Source: an uncultured Lachnospiraceae bacterium
GTDB lineage: Bacteria > Bacillota > Clostridia > Lachnospirales > Lachnospiraceae
NCBI GenBank assembly: GCA_947588675.1
Contig: CANPYY010000024.1
Span: 1 to 33,044 of the forward strand
Reading direction: 5' to 3'
DNA: 33,044 bases
The position numbers and the translations under genes were made by a program. Below, piece by piece: positions 1 to 8,741 of the stretch (positions within the stretch are counted from its first letter, which is position 1; every line of letters begins with the position of its first letter). The notes under the pieces are model-generated. The model was not told the DNA's origin and did not search any database. It worked only from the letters and a program-made list of their open reading frames with translations.

Positions 1-6
1 GCCCAA
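1..6 (-). CDS. Possible first codons of a gene running off the left edge
   Basis: Only a putative TTG start codon (base 6 downwards) and one further codon lie in the window. Support is indirect: on the minus strand a strong AAGGAGG ribosome binding site lies about 6 bases before this TTG, and a good promoter lies at 46-74. TTG starts with strong ribosome binding sites are used by several other genes here. Nothing can be said about the product. Confidence 0.35.
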
Positions 7-45
7 ATTATTCCTCCTTAATACAGGGGAATCCTTTGTGTAGTT

Positions 46-74
46 ATTGTAACACATAATCTGTAATAATGCAA
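46..74 (-). promoter_or_regulatory. Predicted sigma-A promoter for the gene leaving the left edge
   Basis: On the minus strand there is a TTGCAT -35 box (69-74), a 17-base spacer and a TACAAT -10 box (46-51) with an upstream TG, giving an extended -10. It points out of the window and sits about 40 bases before the predicted TTG start at base 6. The same -35 hexamer and spacing occur in the promoter of the 1028-residue CHAP/cohesin/dockerin gene. Confidence 0.5.
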
Positions 75-118
75 TACGTTTTTTTACTCATATTTATTCC
101 AATTCTCAACATTCATAG

Positions 119-150
119 GACTATATATCTTAAACAGAACATATGTAGTC
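119..150. repeat. Inverted repeat after the zinc-ribbon gene
   Basis: The arms at 119-128 and 141-150 match at 9 of 10 positions around a 12-base loop. The repeat lies just downstream of the stop of the minus-strand gene at 158-1204. It is not followed by a clear U-tract on that strand, so a terminator role is possible but not shown. Confidence 0.35.
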
Positions 151-157
151 TTAACTT

Positions 158-1204
158 TTATTCGTTCTTGAATGAATATTTTTGCACTTGCGCAATTGTA
201 TCGGAATTTATTGCAGCTATTGCAGCATATTGTGCAGCTAAAACCGTATTTTTTTCTATCTCTATTGCATGTTGAAGTATTGATTCATTTTGTTTTACCA
301 ATTTTTGATTATACGCATTAGTCTTAGCAATTTCTATGATAGTATCCTGTTGCTGATTAATTACTGTATCTAATTTACTGCTTATTTCATCCAAATCACA
401 ATGATACAAAGCTTCCTTTAATGTAGCCATAGATGTGGATATGTATTCATATAAAAAATAAATTGCATATATATTTCTATATTTAAAAGGAATGATATTA
501 ATACTATATGCCTTATCAAGTAACCGTTCCGTATTCTCTAACTCCGTTTTTTTAATTGCAAGATTATCGGTACATATCTTCTTTTTTTGAAGTTCTGATT
601 TTAATCGTTTTTCATCATTACTGACATTTCTTTTATATTTTATCTGTATTGAAATCATAGAATAAACAAAGGCAATAGCGCACAGAACCGTGGCTATTAC
701 AAGCAGTGATTCTGTATATATAGATTTGGATAATGTATCACCTACCGAGTCGATCAAATTGTATATTGCATCAAATACTGAATCATTTTCGCGATAAGCA
801 TATAATTCCTGACGTTCAACAAATTCCCTCATTTCAGGCTCCATGTTTATTCTATTCACTCTTTCTTGATGAATCATCAAAGTTATTATCAAAAGCCATA
901 TAAACAAAATCAAGGGCACAAAAAAAGAGGCACGCACCCAATTTTTCTCAATCTTTTTCTGTATTCCCAAAGAATTTATTGTATTTTTTAAATGATTTAT
1001 TTCAGTATTTAATTTGTTTTTGGCAAACTCCAACGTTCTGATATTACCCAAATAATTTATCATAACATCTTTGTTAAACGTATTGTTTATACCGATATTT
1101 GTTTCCATATTTTTAATACTTATATAATAAGAATTTTCAGCACCACAATTATGGCAAAATTTTTGATCATCTTGTATTTCAGCTCCACATTTCGTACAGT
1201 TCAT
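158..1204 (-). CDS. Zinc-ribbon membrane protein with coiled coils
   Basis: This is a 348-residue protein of unknown function. Residues 3-20 hold two CxxC knuckles (C3, C6, C17, C20), the pattern of a short N-terminal zinc ribbon. Two hydrophobic membrane segments follow at about 93-111 and 163-185, separated by an acidic stretch of roughly 50 residues. Long charged, probably coiled-coil segments lie before the first membrane segment (about 55-90), after the second (about 190-235) and near the C-terminus. The likely topology puts both ends in the cytoplasm with a short external loop. No catalytic motif was recognised. The ATG has only a weak GGGG ribosome binding site. It has its own orientation-matched neighbours but about 70 bases separate it from the next gene upstream, so operon membership is unclear. 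Confidence 0.8.
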   Translation of the reverse strand: MNCTKCGAEIQDDQKFCHNCGAENSYYISIKNMETNIGINNTFNKDVMINYLGNIRTLEFAKNKLNTEINHLKNTINSLGIQKKIEKNWVRASFFVPLILFIWLLIITLMIHQERVNRINMEPEMREFVERQELYAYRENDSVFDAIYNLIDSVGDTLSKSIYTESLLVIATVLCAIAFVYSMISIQIKYKRNVSNDEKRLKSELQKKKICTDNLAIKKTELENTERLLDKAYSINIIPFKYRNIYAIYFLYEYISTSMATLKEALYHCDLDEISSKLDTVINQQQDTIIEIAKTNAYNQKLVKQNESILQHAIEIEKNTVLAAQYAAIAAINSDTIAQVQKYSFKNE

Positions 1205-1275
1205 ATAATTTACCCCGCTATCATTTCATATATTTAAAGATATCAAACTATATATTCAGATATTACATTAAACAA

Positions 1276-2175
1276 TTATCCCCATGCCGGATATTCTTTA
1301 AAGAAATTAACCTCTTTGCTCCAATCAATTTCCGGTATACTAATCCAACCTTGATTACCATACTGGTCTTTTATGTATGCATATACATCCTTTGCATTGG
1401 TCATACCATAATCATTCGTATATACACCTGTATACACTATTTTATATATTTTCAGGGTTGTTCCTGCAGATATATTTTTTAATATTTCAGATGTTGCTGA
1501 TGCATCTTTATATAATACAGCACCATAAGAAAGCATATAATTATATCTGCGTTTATGTCCCTTTTCATTATAAATCCATATATTATTCAATTCGTTAGTA
1601 TATACAGGATGCAGTTTTCCATTCTTAAACTGTAATTTAATATCCGTAAAATAACTATTTATATTAACATTTACTGGAGTATCGGCCTTTACAAATGTTA
1701 CAATACCCTTGCCATTAGTTTTTATTTTTACCATTCTTCCTATATCAAAGTATTTATATTTTCCTCCAAGTTTTCCTATTGTATGTAATTTACCTTTTTT
1801 GTATTTAAAAATGCCTCCATCCTCTATGCAAGCAGAATCTACTATACCATAAAAAACTATCTCCTTACCTTTTTTATTCTTTTCTATATCAATAATTCTG
1901 CAATATATTCCAAAACTTGAAACAGCACTAGTAGTTTTAACTTTATTACCATTTATATATAGATGATAATAATAACAACCTTCATATTGTGCTTTACCTT
2001 TTTTTATATATATTTTTTCTTTTCCCTTGTTTCCGTCAATATCAATATAATATGTTTTTCCGGTTTTAATTTTTATTGAATTATTTGCTGCTTTAGCAGT
2101 AGAATTAGGATGTACAGCAAATAAACACATTATTACAGCCGCAAAAATAAATGTGCATATACTCTTTTTTAACAT
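1276..2175 (-). CDS. Secreted protein with C-terminal SH3-like domain
   Basis: The product is 299 residues and is predicted to be exported: an N-terminal KK pair, a hydrophobic stretch and an AKA-type signal peptidase site near residue 30. The next part has a DIDGNKG motif resembling calcium-binding or FG-GAP-like repeats, followed by several short beta-rich Lys/Gly/Tyr segments. Residues from about 235 onward resemble a bacterial SH3 domain, with a GTTLKIYKI-type strand and a GWISIPEIDW end. The ATG at 2175 is preferred over an in-frame start 45 bases upstream because it has an AAAGGGG ribosome binding site at correct spacing and avoids overlap with the upstream gene. It is one of seven adjacent small secreted-protein genes. 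SH3-like domains often bind cell wall, so wall association is inferred. Confidence 0.8.
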   Translation of the reverse strand: MLKKSICTFIFAAVIMCLFAVHPNSTAKAANNSIKIKTGKTYYIDIDGNKGKEKIYIKKGKAQYEGCYYYHLYINGNKVKTTSAVSSFGIYCRIIDIEKNKKGKEIVFYGIVDSACIEDGGIFKYKKGKLHTIGKLGGKYKYFDIGRMVKIKTNGKGIVTFVKADTPVNVNINSYFTDIKLQFKNGKLHPVYTNELNNIWIYNEKGHKRRYNYMLSYGAVLYKDASATSEILKNISAGTTLKIYKIVYTGVYTNDYGMTNAKDVYAYIKDQYGNQGWISIPEIDWSKEVNFFKEYPAWG

Positions 2176-2203
2176 AATATTTATCCCCTTTCTTGCATAC
2201 AAT

Positions 2204-3058
2204 TTACCACAACAGACCATACGCCTGATAACTGCCGCCCTGACTTGATTTTTGTATAATATCTTTACCTTTTTTATTATCTACAACTAAGACTACCTTT
2301 TTACCTTTTATTCTGAATGTAATATTTTCGTTATAAACCAACTCATCACTGCTGGCATACTTATGAAGATTAACATTAATTATTCCATTAGAACGTTTGT
2401 AGATATCTCCTACATTATAACCAAGTTTTCTCGCCTGATTAATATATTTATTTGCATTTTTATATTTTTTCAGCTTGCCTAAAGATATCTGCCTTACTTT
2501 ATATTCCTTAAATTCTTTCCCTGTCCATTTAATATAATACGTTTTCCATGTATGCCCTTCTTCATTACTATTCATATCAAATGCAGAGGGGGTAATATAG
2601 AACTTTTTGCCTGATATCTGCTTTAATCCTTCTCCACACTTTTCTACTCTAATTACATTGCCTGATGATATATAAAAACACTCAGATGAGGAACCACTTC
2701 CATACCATCCTGTTTCACAAACAAACAATTTCTGTCTGGCACTGACTTTACACACTTTAACCTTCTCTTGATATACAGATTTTTCTTCGTCATAAACACA
2801 TTTTACATAGCTGTCATTTGCAAACCATATCTGATTTTCTTCATACTCCAATCCTGTAACGGCAAATAATTCCTTTGTTCCATCATTATCATAATCATCA
2901 TAGTACTCTGCCAGAATATTATCCGATATCTGATTTTTAATCTTATCCCTTAATTCCTCTTTCGTTGCTGCCAATGCTCTCTGAGGGTTTAATCTTACAA
3001 CAAATGTCAGAATAATACCCAACGCCAAAATAAAAACTAATTTCAAAATTTTGTTCAT
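2204..3058 (-). CDS. Secreted protein with EF-hand-like DxDxDG motif
   Basis: This 284-residue protein has an N-terminal signal peptide ending near ALAA (about residue 31). Shortly after it, around residues 54-65, comes a YDDYDNDGTKELF motif: an Asp-rich loop followed by ELF, as in the calcium-binding loops of FG-GAP/VCBS-like secreted proteins. The remainder is beta-rich with several Cys and Tyr residues and no recognised catalytic motif. The ATG has a GGGAGG ribosome binding site. The same loop style occurs in the proteins at 1276-2175 and 5064-5915, suggesting a locally expanded set of distantly related exported proteins. The function is unknown. Confidence 0.78.
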   Translation of the reverse strand: MNKILKLVFILALGIILTFVVRLNPQRALAATKEELRDKIKNQISDNILAEYYDDYDNDGTKELFAVTGLEYEENQIWFANDSYVKCVYDEEKSVYQEKVKVCKVSARQKLFVCETGWYGSGSSSECFYISSGNVIRVEKCGEGLKQISGKKFYITPSAFDMNSNEEGHTWKTYYIKWTGKEFKEYKVRQISLGKLKKYKNANKYINQARKLGYNVGDIYKRSNGIINVNLHKYASSDELVYNENITFRIKGKKVVLVVDNKKGKDIIQKSSQGGSYQAYGLLW

Positions 3059-3105
3059 AATATTTTCCTCCCGATAATATACAACCTATAAATCTTCCTA
3101 TTCTT

Positions 3106-3651
3106 TCAGTATATCTTTGCACTGTCTGGTATCCAGCTTTCCTGTGCGGTAATAAAATTTTCCATACCCTTTTTATATAACAGATATGGTAGTCCTTTCC
3201 TCTGATCATACATATCTCTACCGTTTTTATAGTCTTTTACTTTACCTTTAGCATTTATGAAACGATATAATTTGCCACCAGCACCGTAATATGTCCTATA
3301 TTCTTTGACTTTTCCATCTACCCTCCTGTATGCAAAAGCAAACACTAACTTAAGCGAACTGTCATAATAATATTCAACAGTATATTTTTTCAAGGTCGTA
3401 TCATCGTAATAATTTGGATATGTAATTGTTTTAACAAGATACTTTTTTTTCATATTCCAATAATCTGTATATTTACCTTTCTCGCCGGTCTTTTTATATG
3501 ATTTTAATTTACCATTTGTAGTATAATATATTTTTCTTGAATGTTTTACGACAGAATTAACGCCCTTAGCCTGTACTTCTTCTGTGCTAAATACTATATA
3601 AATACCTACAAGCATTATACTTATGATAAAGAATTTTTTTAACAATTTCAT
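3106..3651 (-). CDS. Small secreted Lys/Tyr-rich protein
   Basis: The product is 181 residues, with a signal peptide in the first 27 or so residues (KLLKK, hydrophobic core, VQAKG). The mature part is basic and Tyr-rich and contains repeated short motifs of the form YYxxxGKLxxY and GKVKxY. These suggest small beta-hairpin repeats somewhat like MORN or YwqK-type repeats, but the match is too weak to name a family. The ATG at 3651 is chosen over one 54 bases upstream because an AGGAG ribosome binding site sits 8 bases before it and the signal peptide starts there. The function is not recognised. Confidence 0.72.
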   Translation of the reverse strand: MKLLKKFFIISIMLVGIYIVFSTEEVQAKGVNSVVKHSRKIYYTTNGKLKSYKKTGEKGKYTDYWNMKKKYLVKTITYPNYYDDTTLKKYTVEYYYDSSLKLVFAFAYRRVDGKVKEYRTYYGAGGKLYRFINAKGKVKDYKNGRDMYDQRKGLPYLLYKKGMENFITAQESWIPDSAKIY

Positions 3652-3758
3652 ATTGACTCTCCTGTCATGGTGTAAACCATTTCTGTAATCTGACTTTATT
3701 TCCACTCGGCTTAATCAAAAACAGTACATCCGTATATCGCCCTTGATAATAATTTATG

Positions 3759-4343
3759 TTATATTTTGTAATTTCCCAGATTATTTTCTTCTTTTTTGAT
3801 ATCAACATATTCCCTCTTTTTATTCTTACCATTCAGATCCATTGACATTTTATTTCCTGTACTTTCATAGTAATACTCTCCATATTCATATGTTTTTTTA
3901 AGTTCATCATAATAAATTCTTTCTCCAACTATAACTGGACTTGCGCCCATTCCCAACTTCTTAGCCTTTTTCCCATCTTTAGATATTTTGTATATGTATA
4001 CCCTGGTAATTTCCCCTCCTGATGTTCCATATCCCTTTGTCCATGAGACATAAATATAATTTCCTTTTACAGCTATATTAGAGAACCCATTTGTATAATT
4101 TTTCTTTTTTATATATGGATCATATGCCTTACATGAATATATTTTTTTAGTTTTCCCTTTCTTTGTGTCATATCGCATTATCGGTTTCGATGGTGCAATA
4201 TAATAAATATACTTACCTGCCCTTGCCGCGTATTGACTTGAATATCCGGTAAGAGTTTCCGCACTTACTGTTTCAAAACTTAATACATTAAATAGCGCAA
4301 TAATAAGACATTCTATCATTATAAATCTTATATTTCTTTTCAT
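3759..4343 (-). CDS. Secreted beta-propeller-like protein (DUF5050-like)
   Basis: This is a 194-residue exported protein with an N-terminal hydrophobic signal segment ending near VSAE. The mature part contains repeated blades of the type GKYIYYI...RYDTKKGK and GNYIYVSW...VYIYKISKDGKK, as in the DUF5050-like repeats of larger clostridial secreted proteins. Only about three blades are present, fewer than a complete propeller, so it is either a short variant or needs to assemble. The in-frame ATG 18 bases upstream lies within the GGAGG ribosome binding site, so the start at 4343 is preferred. The function is unknown and the family assignment rests on pattern only. Confidence 0.7.
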   Translation of the reverse strand: MKRNIRFIMIECLIIALFNVLSFETVSAETLTGYSSQYAARAGKYIYYIAPSKPIMRYDTKKGKTKKIYSCKAYDPYIKKKNYTNGFSNIAVKGNYIYVSWTKGYGTSGGEITRVYIYKISKDGKKAKKLGMGASPVIVGERIYYDELKKTYEYGEYYYESTGNKMSMDLNGKNKKREYVDIKKEENNLGNYKI

Positions 4344-4416
4344 AATAATGGTTTCCTCCATTTCAATTTTATTGTTTACTATACTCTATAGCCGTTTACT
4401 TTTGATATTAATATTA

Positions 4417-4995
4417 TCATTCATATTCAAAAAAGCCTTCTTTTCCACCTACGTTATATATACCATAACACGGAAGTTTATTAAATTTTTCTGCTCCATA
4501 AAGCCATGTTTTAAAGGCATCCGGCAATTTGGTCATTTTACTTCCCGGCAAATATATACGAAATTCTTTAGCATCATCAAATCCATATGGATCAGAATAA
4601 ATATATTTTATTCCTTTTTTGTAATATTCCTTTCCAACTTTGCCTTTCTTTTTTATATACTTCAACTTCATTGAATAAGTATATTTGTTTATACGTTTGG
4701 GTTTAGTAAATTTACCGCTGAAATTACAGATATATACTGTTCCATTTGGATATTTGGGACCCGTATCACCAAGATCAGAATCATGATACTTTCCTTGAAA
4801 TCTGCCATTATCAGTTAATTTAATATCCGTACTCCATCCACCTGCACCACTGGAAAAAGTAAATTTCTTTGGCATTTTTGCAAAGATATTATTCTTTGAA
4901 CTTGCTGATACATATGTATAACTCCCTGAACAGACACTTACACCACTTAAAATAAGACTAAACATCAGAAGAATCGTTATTATTTTTTTATTCAA
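4417..4995 (-). CDS. Small secreted protein, function unknown
   Basis: The product is 192 residues with an N-terminal signal peptide (KK, hydrophobic stretch, VSASS). The mature protein begins with a Gly/Ser-rich segment (FSSGAGGWSTDI) and a conserved-looking block, NFSGKFTKPKRINKYTYSM, reminiscent of uncharacterised lipoprotein-like proteins of Firmicutes; no function is known to me. The C-terminal part ends in a GIYNVGGKEGFF motif. The start is TTG, supported by a GTGGAGG ribosome binding site about 9 bases upstream and by the signal peptide beginning there. There is no lipobox cysteine at the expected position, although a Cys at residue 22 could be tested as one. Confidence 0.75.
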   Translation of the reverse strand: MNKKIITILLMFSLILSGVSVCSGSYTYVSASSKNNIFAKMPKKFTFSSGAGGWSTDIKLTDNGRFQGKYHDSDLGDTGPKYPNGTVYICNFSGKFTKPKRINKYTYSMKLKYIKKKGKVGKEYYKKGIKYIYSDPYGFDDAKEFRIYLPGSKMTKLPDAFKTWLYGAEKFNKLPCYGIYNVGGKEGFFEYE

Positions 4996-5063
4996 GATAT
5001 ATCGCCTCCACTTTTATATATCATCTATTATTTGAAAAACATTAATCTGATTAAATTTTACAA

Positions 5064-5915
5064 TTATTGCAATAATCGTTTCCAATCAAAGCCAGTAACG
5101 TTATCATAATATGATAATCTTTCATCATCACTAATATTTTTTCTTCCATCATTATCAATATAAAAACTCTGTCCCATATCCTGATCGACTTGGAATATAT
5201 ATTTTAAGCGATTATTTTTCAATTTGTAAAAAGGTAAACTTGTAGTCCCTGAAAATGGTTTAAACTCTGGAGATACTAAAACCGCATTGTATCTTTCTGA
5301 ATAGCGATATGAACCATATCCATATGTTTCATCTGCAAGTATAACTTTCTTTTTATCCAAAACAAACGTCCATGTATTATAAAAAGGTGCATCAGCATTC
5401 GATTGAATAAGTAACTCTGGAACCTTATCTGCATTTAAATCTGTAATTACATATTCTAATGATTTTTTATCCCAGCTACCCATGAAATCAGAATATTTTT
5501 TAGACGATAAAAACTTTTTCCAAATTGATGTTGTCTTATTAACATTTGTTACATTTTTCTTTACAGTAACACTAACAATTTTCTTTATATTCTTATTGTT
5601 TTTTGATATCACTGTGATTTTTGTATTTCCTTTACTTTTACCCATTACTACGCCTTTTTTAGTCACAAATGCAACTTTCTTGTCACTTGATTTGTATATA
5701 ACTGACTTGCTAGCGTTTTTCGGCATAACTTTTTTGACTTTGATAACTGCCTTTTCACCTGCATGCAATGTCAATTTTGCTTTGTTCAGTATAAATTTTT
5801 TTGTTTTCATTGATGCCTTTATTATATTAGGCTGCACTAACATAACCAAAGACAGTAACCCTGTCACTAACATTACGCTTGTTAATAATCTGAATTTTTT
5901 ATTTATTTTGTACAT
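5064..5915 (-). CDS. Secreted protein with bacterial Ig-like (BIG2) domain
   Basis: This 283-residue exported protein has a signal peptide at about 1-34, then a BIG2-type Ig-like domain at about 41-119 with the typical Lys-rich pattern YKSSDKKVAFVTKKGVV. The C-terminal half begins with DLNADKVPELLI, a loop like that of other calcium-binding-type exported proteins of this group, and later has DNDGRKNISDDE. The start at 5915 has a GGAGG site 7 bases upstream. A longer in-frame reading of 120 bases upstream would overlap the preceding gene and put the signal peptide internally. BIG2 domains usually act as spacers or binding modules on the cell surface; no enzymatic motif is visible. Confidence 0.82.
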   Translation of the reverse strand: MYKINKKFRLLTSVMLVTGLLSLVMLVQPNIIKASMKTKKFILNKAKLTLHAGEKAVIKVKKVMPKNASKSVIYKSSDKKVAFVTKKGVVMGKSKGNTKITVISKNNKNIKKIVSVTVKKNVTNVNKTTSIWKKFLSSKKYSDFMGSWDKKSLEYVITDLNADKVPELLIQSNADAPFYNTWTFVLDKKKVILADETYGYGSYRYSERYNAVLVSPEFKPFSGTTSLPFYKLKNNRLKYIFQVDQDMGQSFYIDNDGRKNISDDERLSYYDNVTGFDWKRLLQ

Positions 5916-5976
5916 ACTCTTACCTCCGCAAAATGTAATATCCTCAATGGCAATAATTTCAGAATATTTTTTAAAT

Positions 5977-7443
5977 TTATCTATACTCTGCTCTACTATA
6001 AATATTGTTAATTCCGCCAATAGATAACTGGTCATTTATACTATCATATATCAATTCAGATGACCCTGGTATTTGTGAAAGTGATTGAGTTTCCTGCCAT
6101 AGTTTAGCCGTAGCATCATCAATAATTTCAAGTTTACCTTTATCAAGCTGTGTTCGGCTAATTACCGTTCCAAAAGCTACAACAACCGTATTTTCTATCC
6201 AAGTACCATCACTATTTATCTGATATTCCTTAACCCCCCTGTCACTAATCCATATTCCCGCTATACTATCCAGCAAATTACCATTGGCATTATAATTTAA
6301 ATTATCTGCGCCATCACGATACTTTTCTTTACCATTAAGTATTAGAATATCTTCATTTGTTAAGCACCAAAAATTAGTTCCATATTCATGGTGAGAATAA
6401 AAGTCATCCCACGATTCAGTACTCCATATATAATTCTCAATCTTAAGATCTGCCTCTTCAATATCAGTATCCCAGTAAATAGTAAGCGTTTTGTCATCTG
6501 ATATCAAATATGAACCATTTGATTGCCATGGCATTTCTCCGGAACAATGCTCACTGTCAATAAAATTATATTCAGGAACTATTGAACCTAAAGCTCCCCA
6601 TGAACCAATAATGCTTTTTCGTAACTGTTCGGCTGTTTCATTATAAATTTTATTCCAATGCGCATACAATGTAATATTACCCTTAATTCTTGTATTGAAA
6701 TCGAACAAAGTCCCTCCGTTTATATCGGTATACCAACCATCAAAAACATACCCAGACCTAGATGGTCTTGCTGGTTTTATAGCTTTACTATTTTCCATAA
6801 CAGTCTGCGACGAAACATCACTTCCACCATTACTATTGAAAGTTACAACGTATTTTTGTAATGTATGCTTTGCTTTTGTTATTATTATCCTGCATTGCAA
6901 ATAATATGTTGCCTTTGCCGTTTTAATTTCTGACTTAATAGTTGCTACCCCATTACTTTTAGCCGTTACAATACCTTTTTCATCTACTGTGGCAATTTTA
7001 GGATTATTAGAAATCCATATATATTTTGCTTGCTTTGGCTTGTTTTCAATATATAGTTTCGCCGTCTCCCCTAACACTAAAGATAAAATTCTTTTAGATA
7101 ATTTAGGTTTTTTAACAGTAACTTTATAGATTAATTTTGCTGCTTTTGAATTTTTCTTTATGGAAATAGTAATTTTAGCATTTCCACTTTTTACTCCTTT
7201 AACCTTACCTTTTTTTGATACTGTTGCAATACTCTTTTTAGATGATTTGTACGTAATCTTTGCACTTTTTGGTATGTTTTTTATCTTTATTTTTGATGTT
7301 TCGCCAATTACTATACTTGCCAGCTTTTTTACAAGTTTAGGTTTTGCCATTGCTTCAACAGACAATCCAATAGCAGGAATCAACGTAATAACCACTAAAA
7401 AACTCAGCACTAAAACAAACTTTTTTTTAGACTTCTTTCTCAT
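5977..7443 (-). CDS. Secreted BIG2 / InlB-repeat protein
   Basis: The product is 488 residues. Residues 1-33 form a signal peptide, about 36-111 and 113-190 are two BIG2-type Ig-like domains, and about 198-263 is one InlB B-type (Listeria-Bacteroides) repeat with the hallmark FNSNGG ... GYVFDGWYTD ... LYAHW. The C-terminal 220 residues are acidic and Trp-rich (several short DGTW, GIWISD and SWDDF motifs) and may form a lipocalin-like beta-barrel; I do not recognise the family. No LPXTG or membrane anchor is present, so it is secreted or held non-covalently. An AAAGGA ribosome binding site precedes the ATG at a slightly long distance. It is the first gene of the row of exported-protein genes. 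Confidence 0.85.
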   Translation of the reverse strand: MRKKSKKKFVLVLSFLVVITLIPAIGLSVEAMAKPKLVKKLASIVIGETSKIKIKNIPKSAKITYKSSKKSIATVSKKGKVKGVKSGNAKITISIKKNSKAAKLIYKVTVKKPKLSKRILSLVLGETAKLYIENKPKQAKYIWISNNPKIATVDEKGIVTAKSNGVATIKSEIKTAKATYYLQCRIIITKAKHTLQKYVVTFNSNGGSDVSSQTVMENSKAIKPARPSRSGYVFDGWYTDINGGTLFDFNTRIKGNITLYAHWNKIYNETAEQLRKSIIGSWGALGSIVPEYNFIDSEHCSGEMPWQSNGSYLISDDKTLTIYWDTDIEEADLKIENYIWSTESWDDFYSHHEYGTNFWCLTNEDILILNGKEKYRDGADNLNYNANGNLLDSIAGIWISDRGVKEYQINSDGTWIENTVVVAFGTVISRTQLDKGKLEIIDDATAKLWQETQSLSQIPGSSELIYDSINDQLSIGGINNIYSRAEYR

Positions 7444-7694
7444 ATATATTAGATTCCTTTCTTTTTTCGTTAATACTGCTTAATAATATTACTTTACTCT
7501 CGACTTGTCTCTTTAATGTATTCCATTCTTAATTATTCGAGTCAAGCACAAAACAGCATTTAAATAACTAGGTTGAAAAATACTAGATTCATATTTTTAA
7601 TTATCTCTAAAATGATGAATATATACCTATTGCATCCGAAATATCTCAAAACCATCTTCATATTATTAATTTTTTTTGATAGTAAAAGTATGCG
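7444..7694 (-). promoter_or_regulatory. AT-rich gap with a weak promoter candidate
   Basis: This 251-base gap is the largest between left-side genes. On the minus strand a TTGACT -35-like box (7540-7545) precedes a TACATT -10-like box (7515-7520) with a 19-base spacer, longer than ideal, so it is only a candidate promoter for the secreted-protein genes. No hairpin with a U-tract was found for the upstream Sel1 gene. The remaining sequence is AT-rich without recognised features. Confidence 0.3.
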
Positions 7695-8198
7695 TTATTT
7701 TATATTAGTCCAAATAGTCTCGCTCAATTTTAATAAATCTTCAACTGTTTTACAATTAGCAAAAGTACCGTCATCAATAATATACTGCAGTGTATCTCTT
7801 GCAGGTTCATAACCTTTCTTATAACTACAAATTACATGATTTACTCCTGCTGAAAAAATAAGCTTTGCCTCTTCATCTTTAGCATCAAAAGATTCCATTA
7901 TGTATGTTGTACCAAGAGAATGTTCACATTCCGCACTGCCAAGATCAACAGCCATTTTATATTTTTCAATAGCTTTTTGGTAGTCTTGTTGAGCTCCAAT
8001 TTCTCCTGATGCATATGCGTCACCTGCAATTTTTAACAGCAAAATTTTATCTTCTGTTTTTACTGCTTTTAACAAAGCATTCTCTACGGCTGAAATTGTC
8101 AATTCTTTCTTTTTGGAAGGTGGATTTTCATTAGTAGTCTCTATTTCCCTCTTATCATTTATCATATCATTCGCTTTTTTCTTTGACTTAAATAACAT
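7695..8198 (-). CDS. Sel1-repeat protein
   Basis: This is a 167-residue cytoplasmic-looking protein: no signal peptide, a Lys-rich N-terminus, then helical repeats. The segment AGDAYASGEIGAQQDYQKA followed by YKMAVDLGSAEC fits one Sel1-type repeat (A/G-rich, Y, A positions), and a second, degenerate repeat lies around residues 92-130. Sel1 repeats are alpha/alpha scaffolds for protein-protein contacts. It is four bases downstream of another Sel1-repeat gene, and its AGGAGG ribosome binding site lies over that gene's end, so the two are probably co-translated partners. No effector function can be read from the sequence. Confidence 0.75.
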   Translation of the reverse strand: MLFKSKKKANDMINDKREIETTNENPPSKKKELTISAVENALLKAVKTEDKILLLKIAGDAYASGEIGAQQDYQKAIEKYKMAVDLGSAECEHSLGTTYIMESFDAKDEEAKLIFSAGVNHVICSYKKGYEPARDTLQYIIDDGTFANCKTVEDLLKLSETIWTNIK

Positions 8199-8202
8199 TT
8201 CT

Positions 8203-8631
8203 TTACCTCCTGATCCATTTATTTTTAAAATTACTATATTTATAATATTGATTTAACATTTTATAAGATTCCTGATCCCCATTACTGGCTGCTACATTAA
8301 ACCAGTAACCTGCTAAATTTGCATCGTAATACATACTGGAAATATTTCCATGATAAAGTAAACCCAGATTATATTGTGCAGTAATATGTCCTCTATTTGC
8401 AGCTTCTGTCCACCATAAACATGCTTGTTCCGGATTATATCCTATATATTGCCCTTGGAAATAGTAGTTACCTAATTCAAACATAGCCTCAACATTTCCA
8501 TTTTGTGCATTTTGTATCAAAGTATCAAAATATTGCTTTGTCTGCGAATCAAGTTGTTCTATCTGATTTGCTGTTCTTTTGATTCTTACGTTTTCCCCTG
8601 CCAATTTTGCCAAGTTATTTAATAATCCCAT
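8203..8631 (-). CDS. Sel1-repeat protein
   Basis: The product is 142 residues. After a Leu/Asn-rich N-terminus (MGLLNNLAKLAG) there are at least two Sel1 repeats: about 49-82 (AMFELGNYYFQG ... ACLWWTEAANRG) and 83-118 (AQYNLGLLYHG ... AGYWFNVAASNG). The repeats match the family well at the A..LG..Y.G and A..W...AA..G positions. The protein has a basic tail, KNKWIRR. It lies directly upstream of the second Sel1 gene at 7695-8198. The ribosome binding site is poor: an AAAGGA lies rather far upstream of the ATG, so translation may be weak or the start slightly different. It probably acts as a scaffold; the partner is unknown. Confidence 0.78.
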   Translation of the reverse strand: MGLLNNLAKLAGENVRIKRTANQIEQLDSQTKQYFDTLIQNAQNGNVEAMFELGNYYFQGQYIGYNPEQACLWWTEAANRGHITAQYNLGLLYHGNISSMYYDANLAGYWFNVAASNGDQESYKMLNQYYKYSNFKNKWIRR

Positions 8632-8741
8632 AATTTATAAACATTCCTTTCATTGCAATTCATAAAATGTAACAACTTCATATTAATTATTTTAATATAG
8701 TGCTGTATTATTAGTTTAGTTTCATATTAATAAGCTTTAAA

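Noticed and set aside
8677-8731. Direct repeat TTCATATTAAT at 8677 and 8721
   Set aside because: Only two copies of an AT-rich 11-mer in an AT-rich gap, which can be chance.
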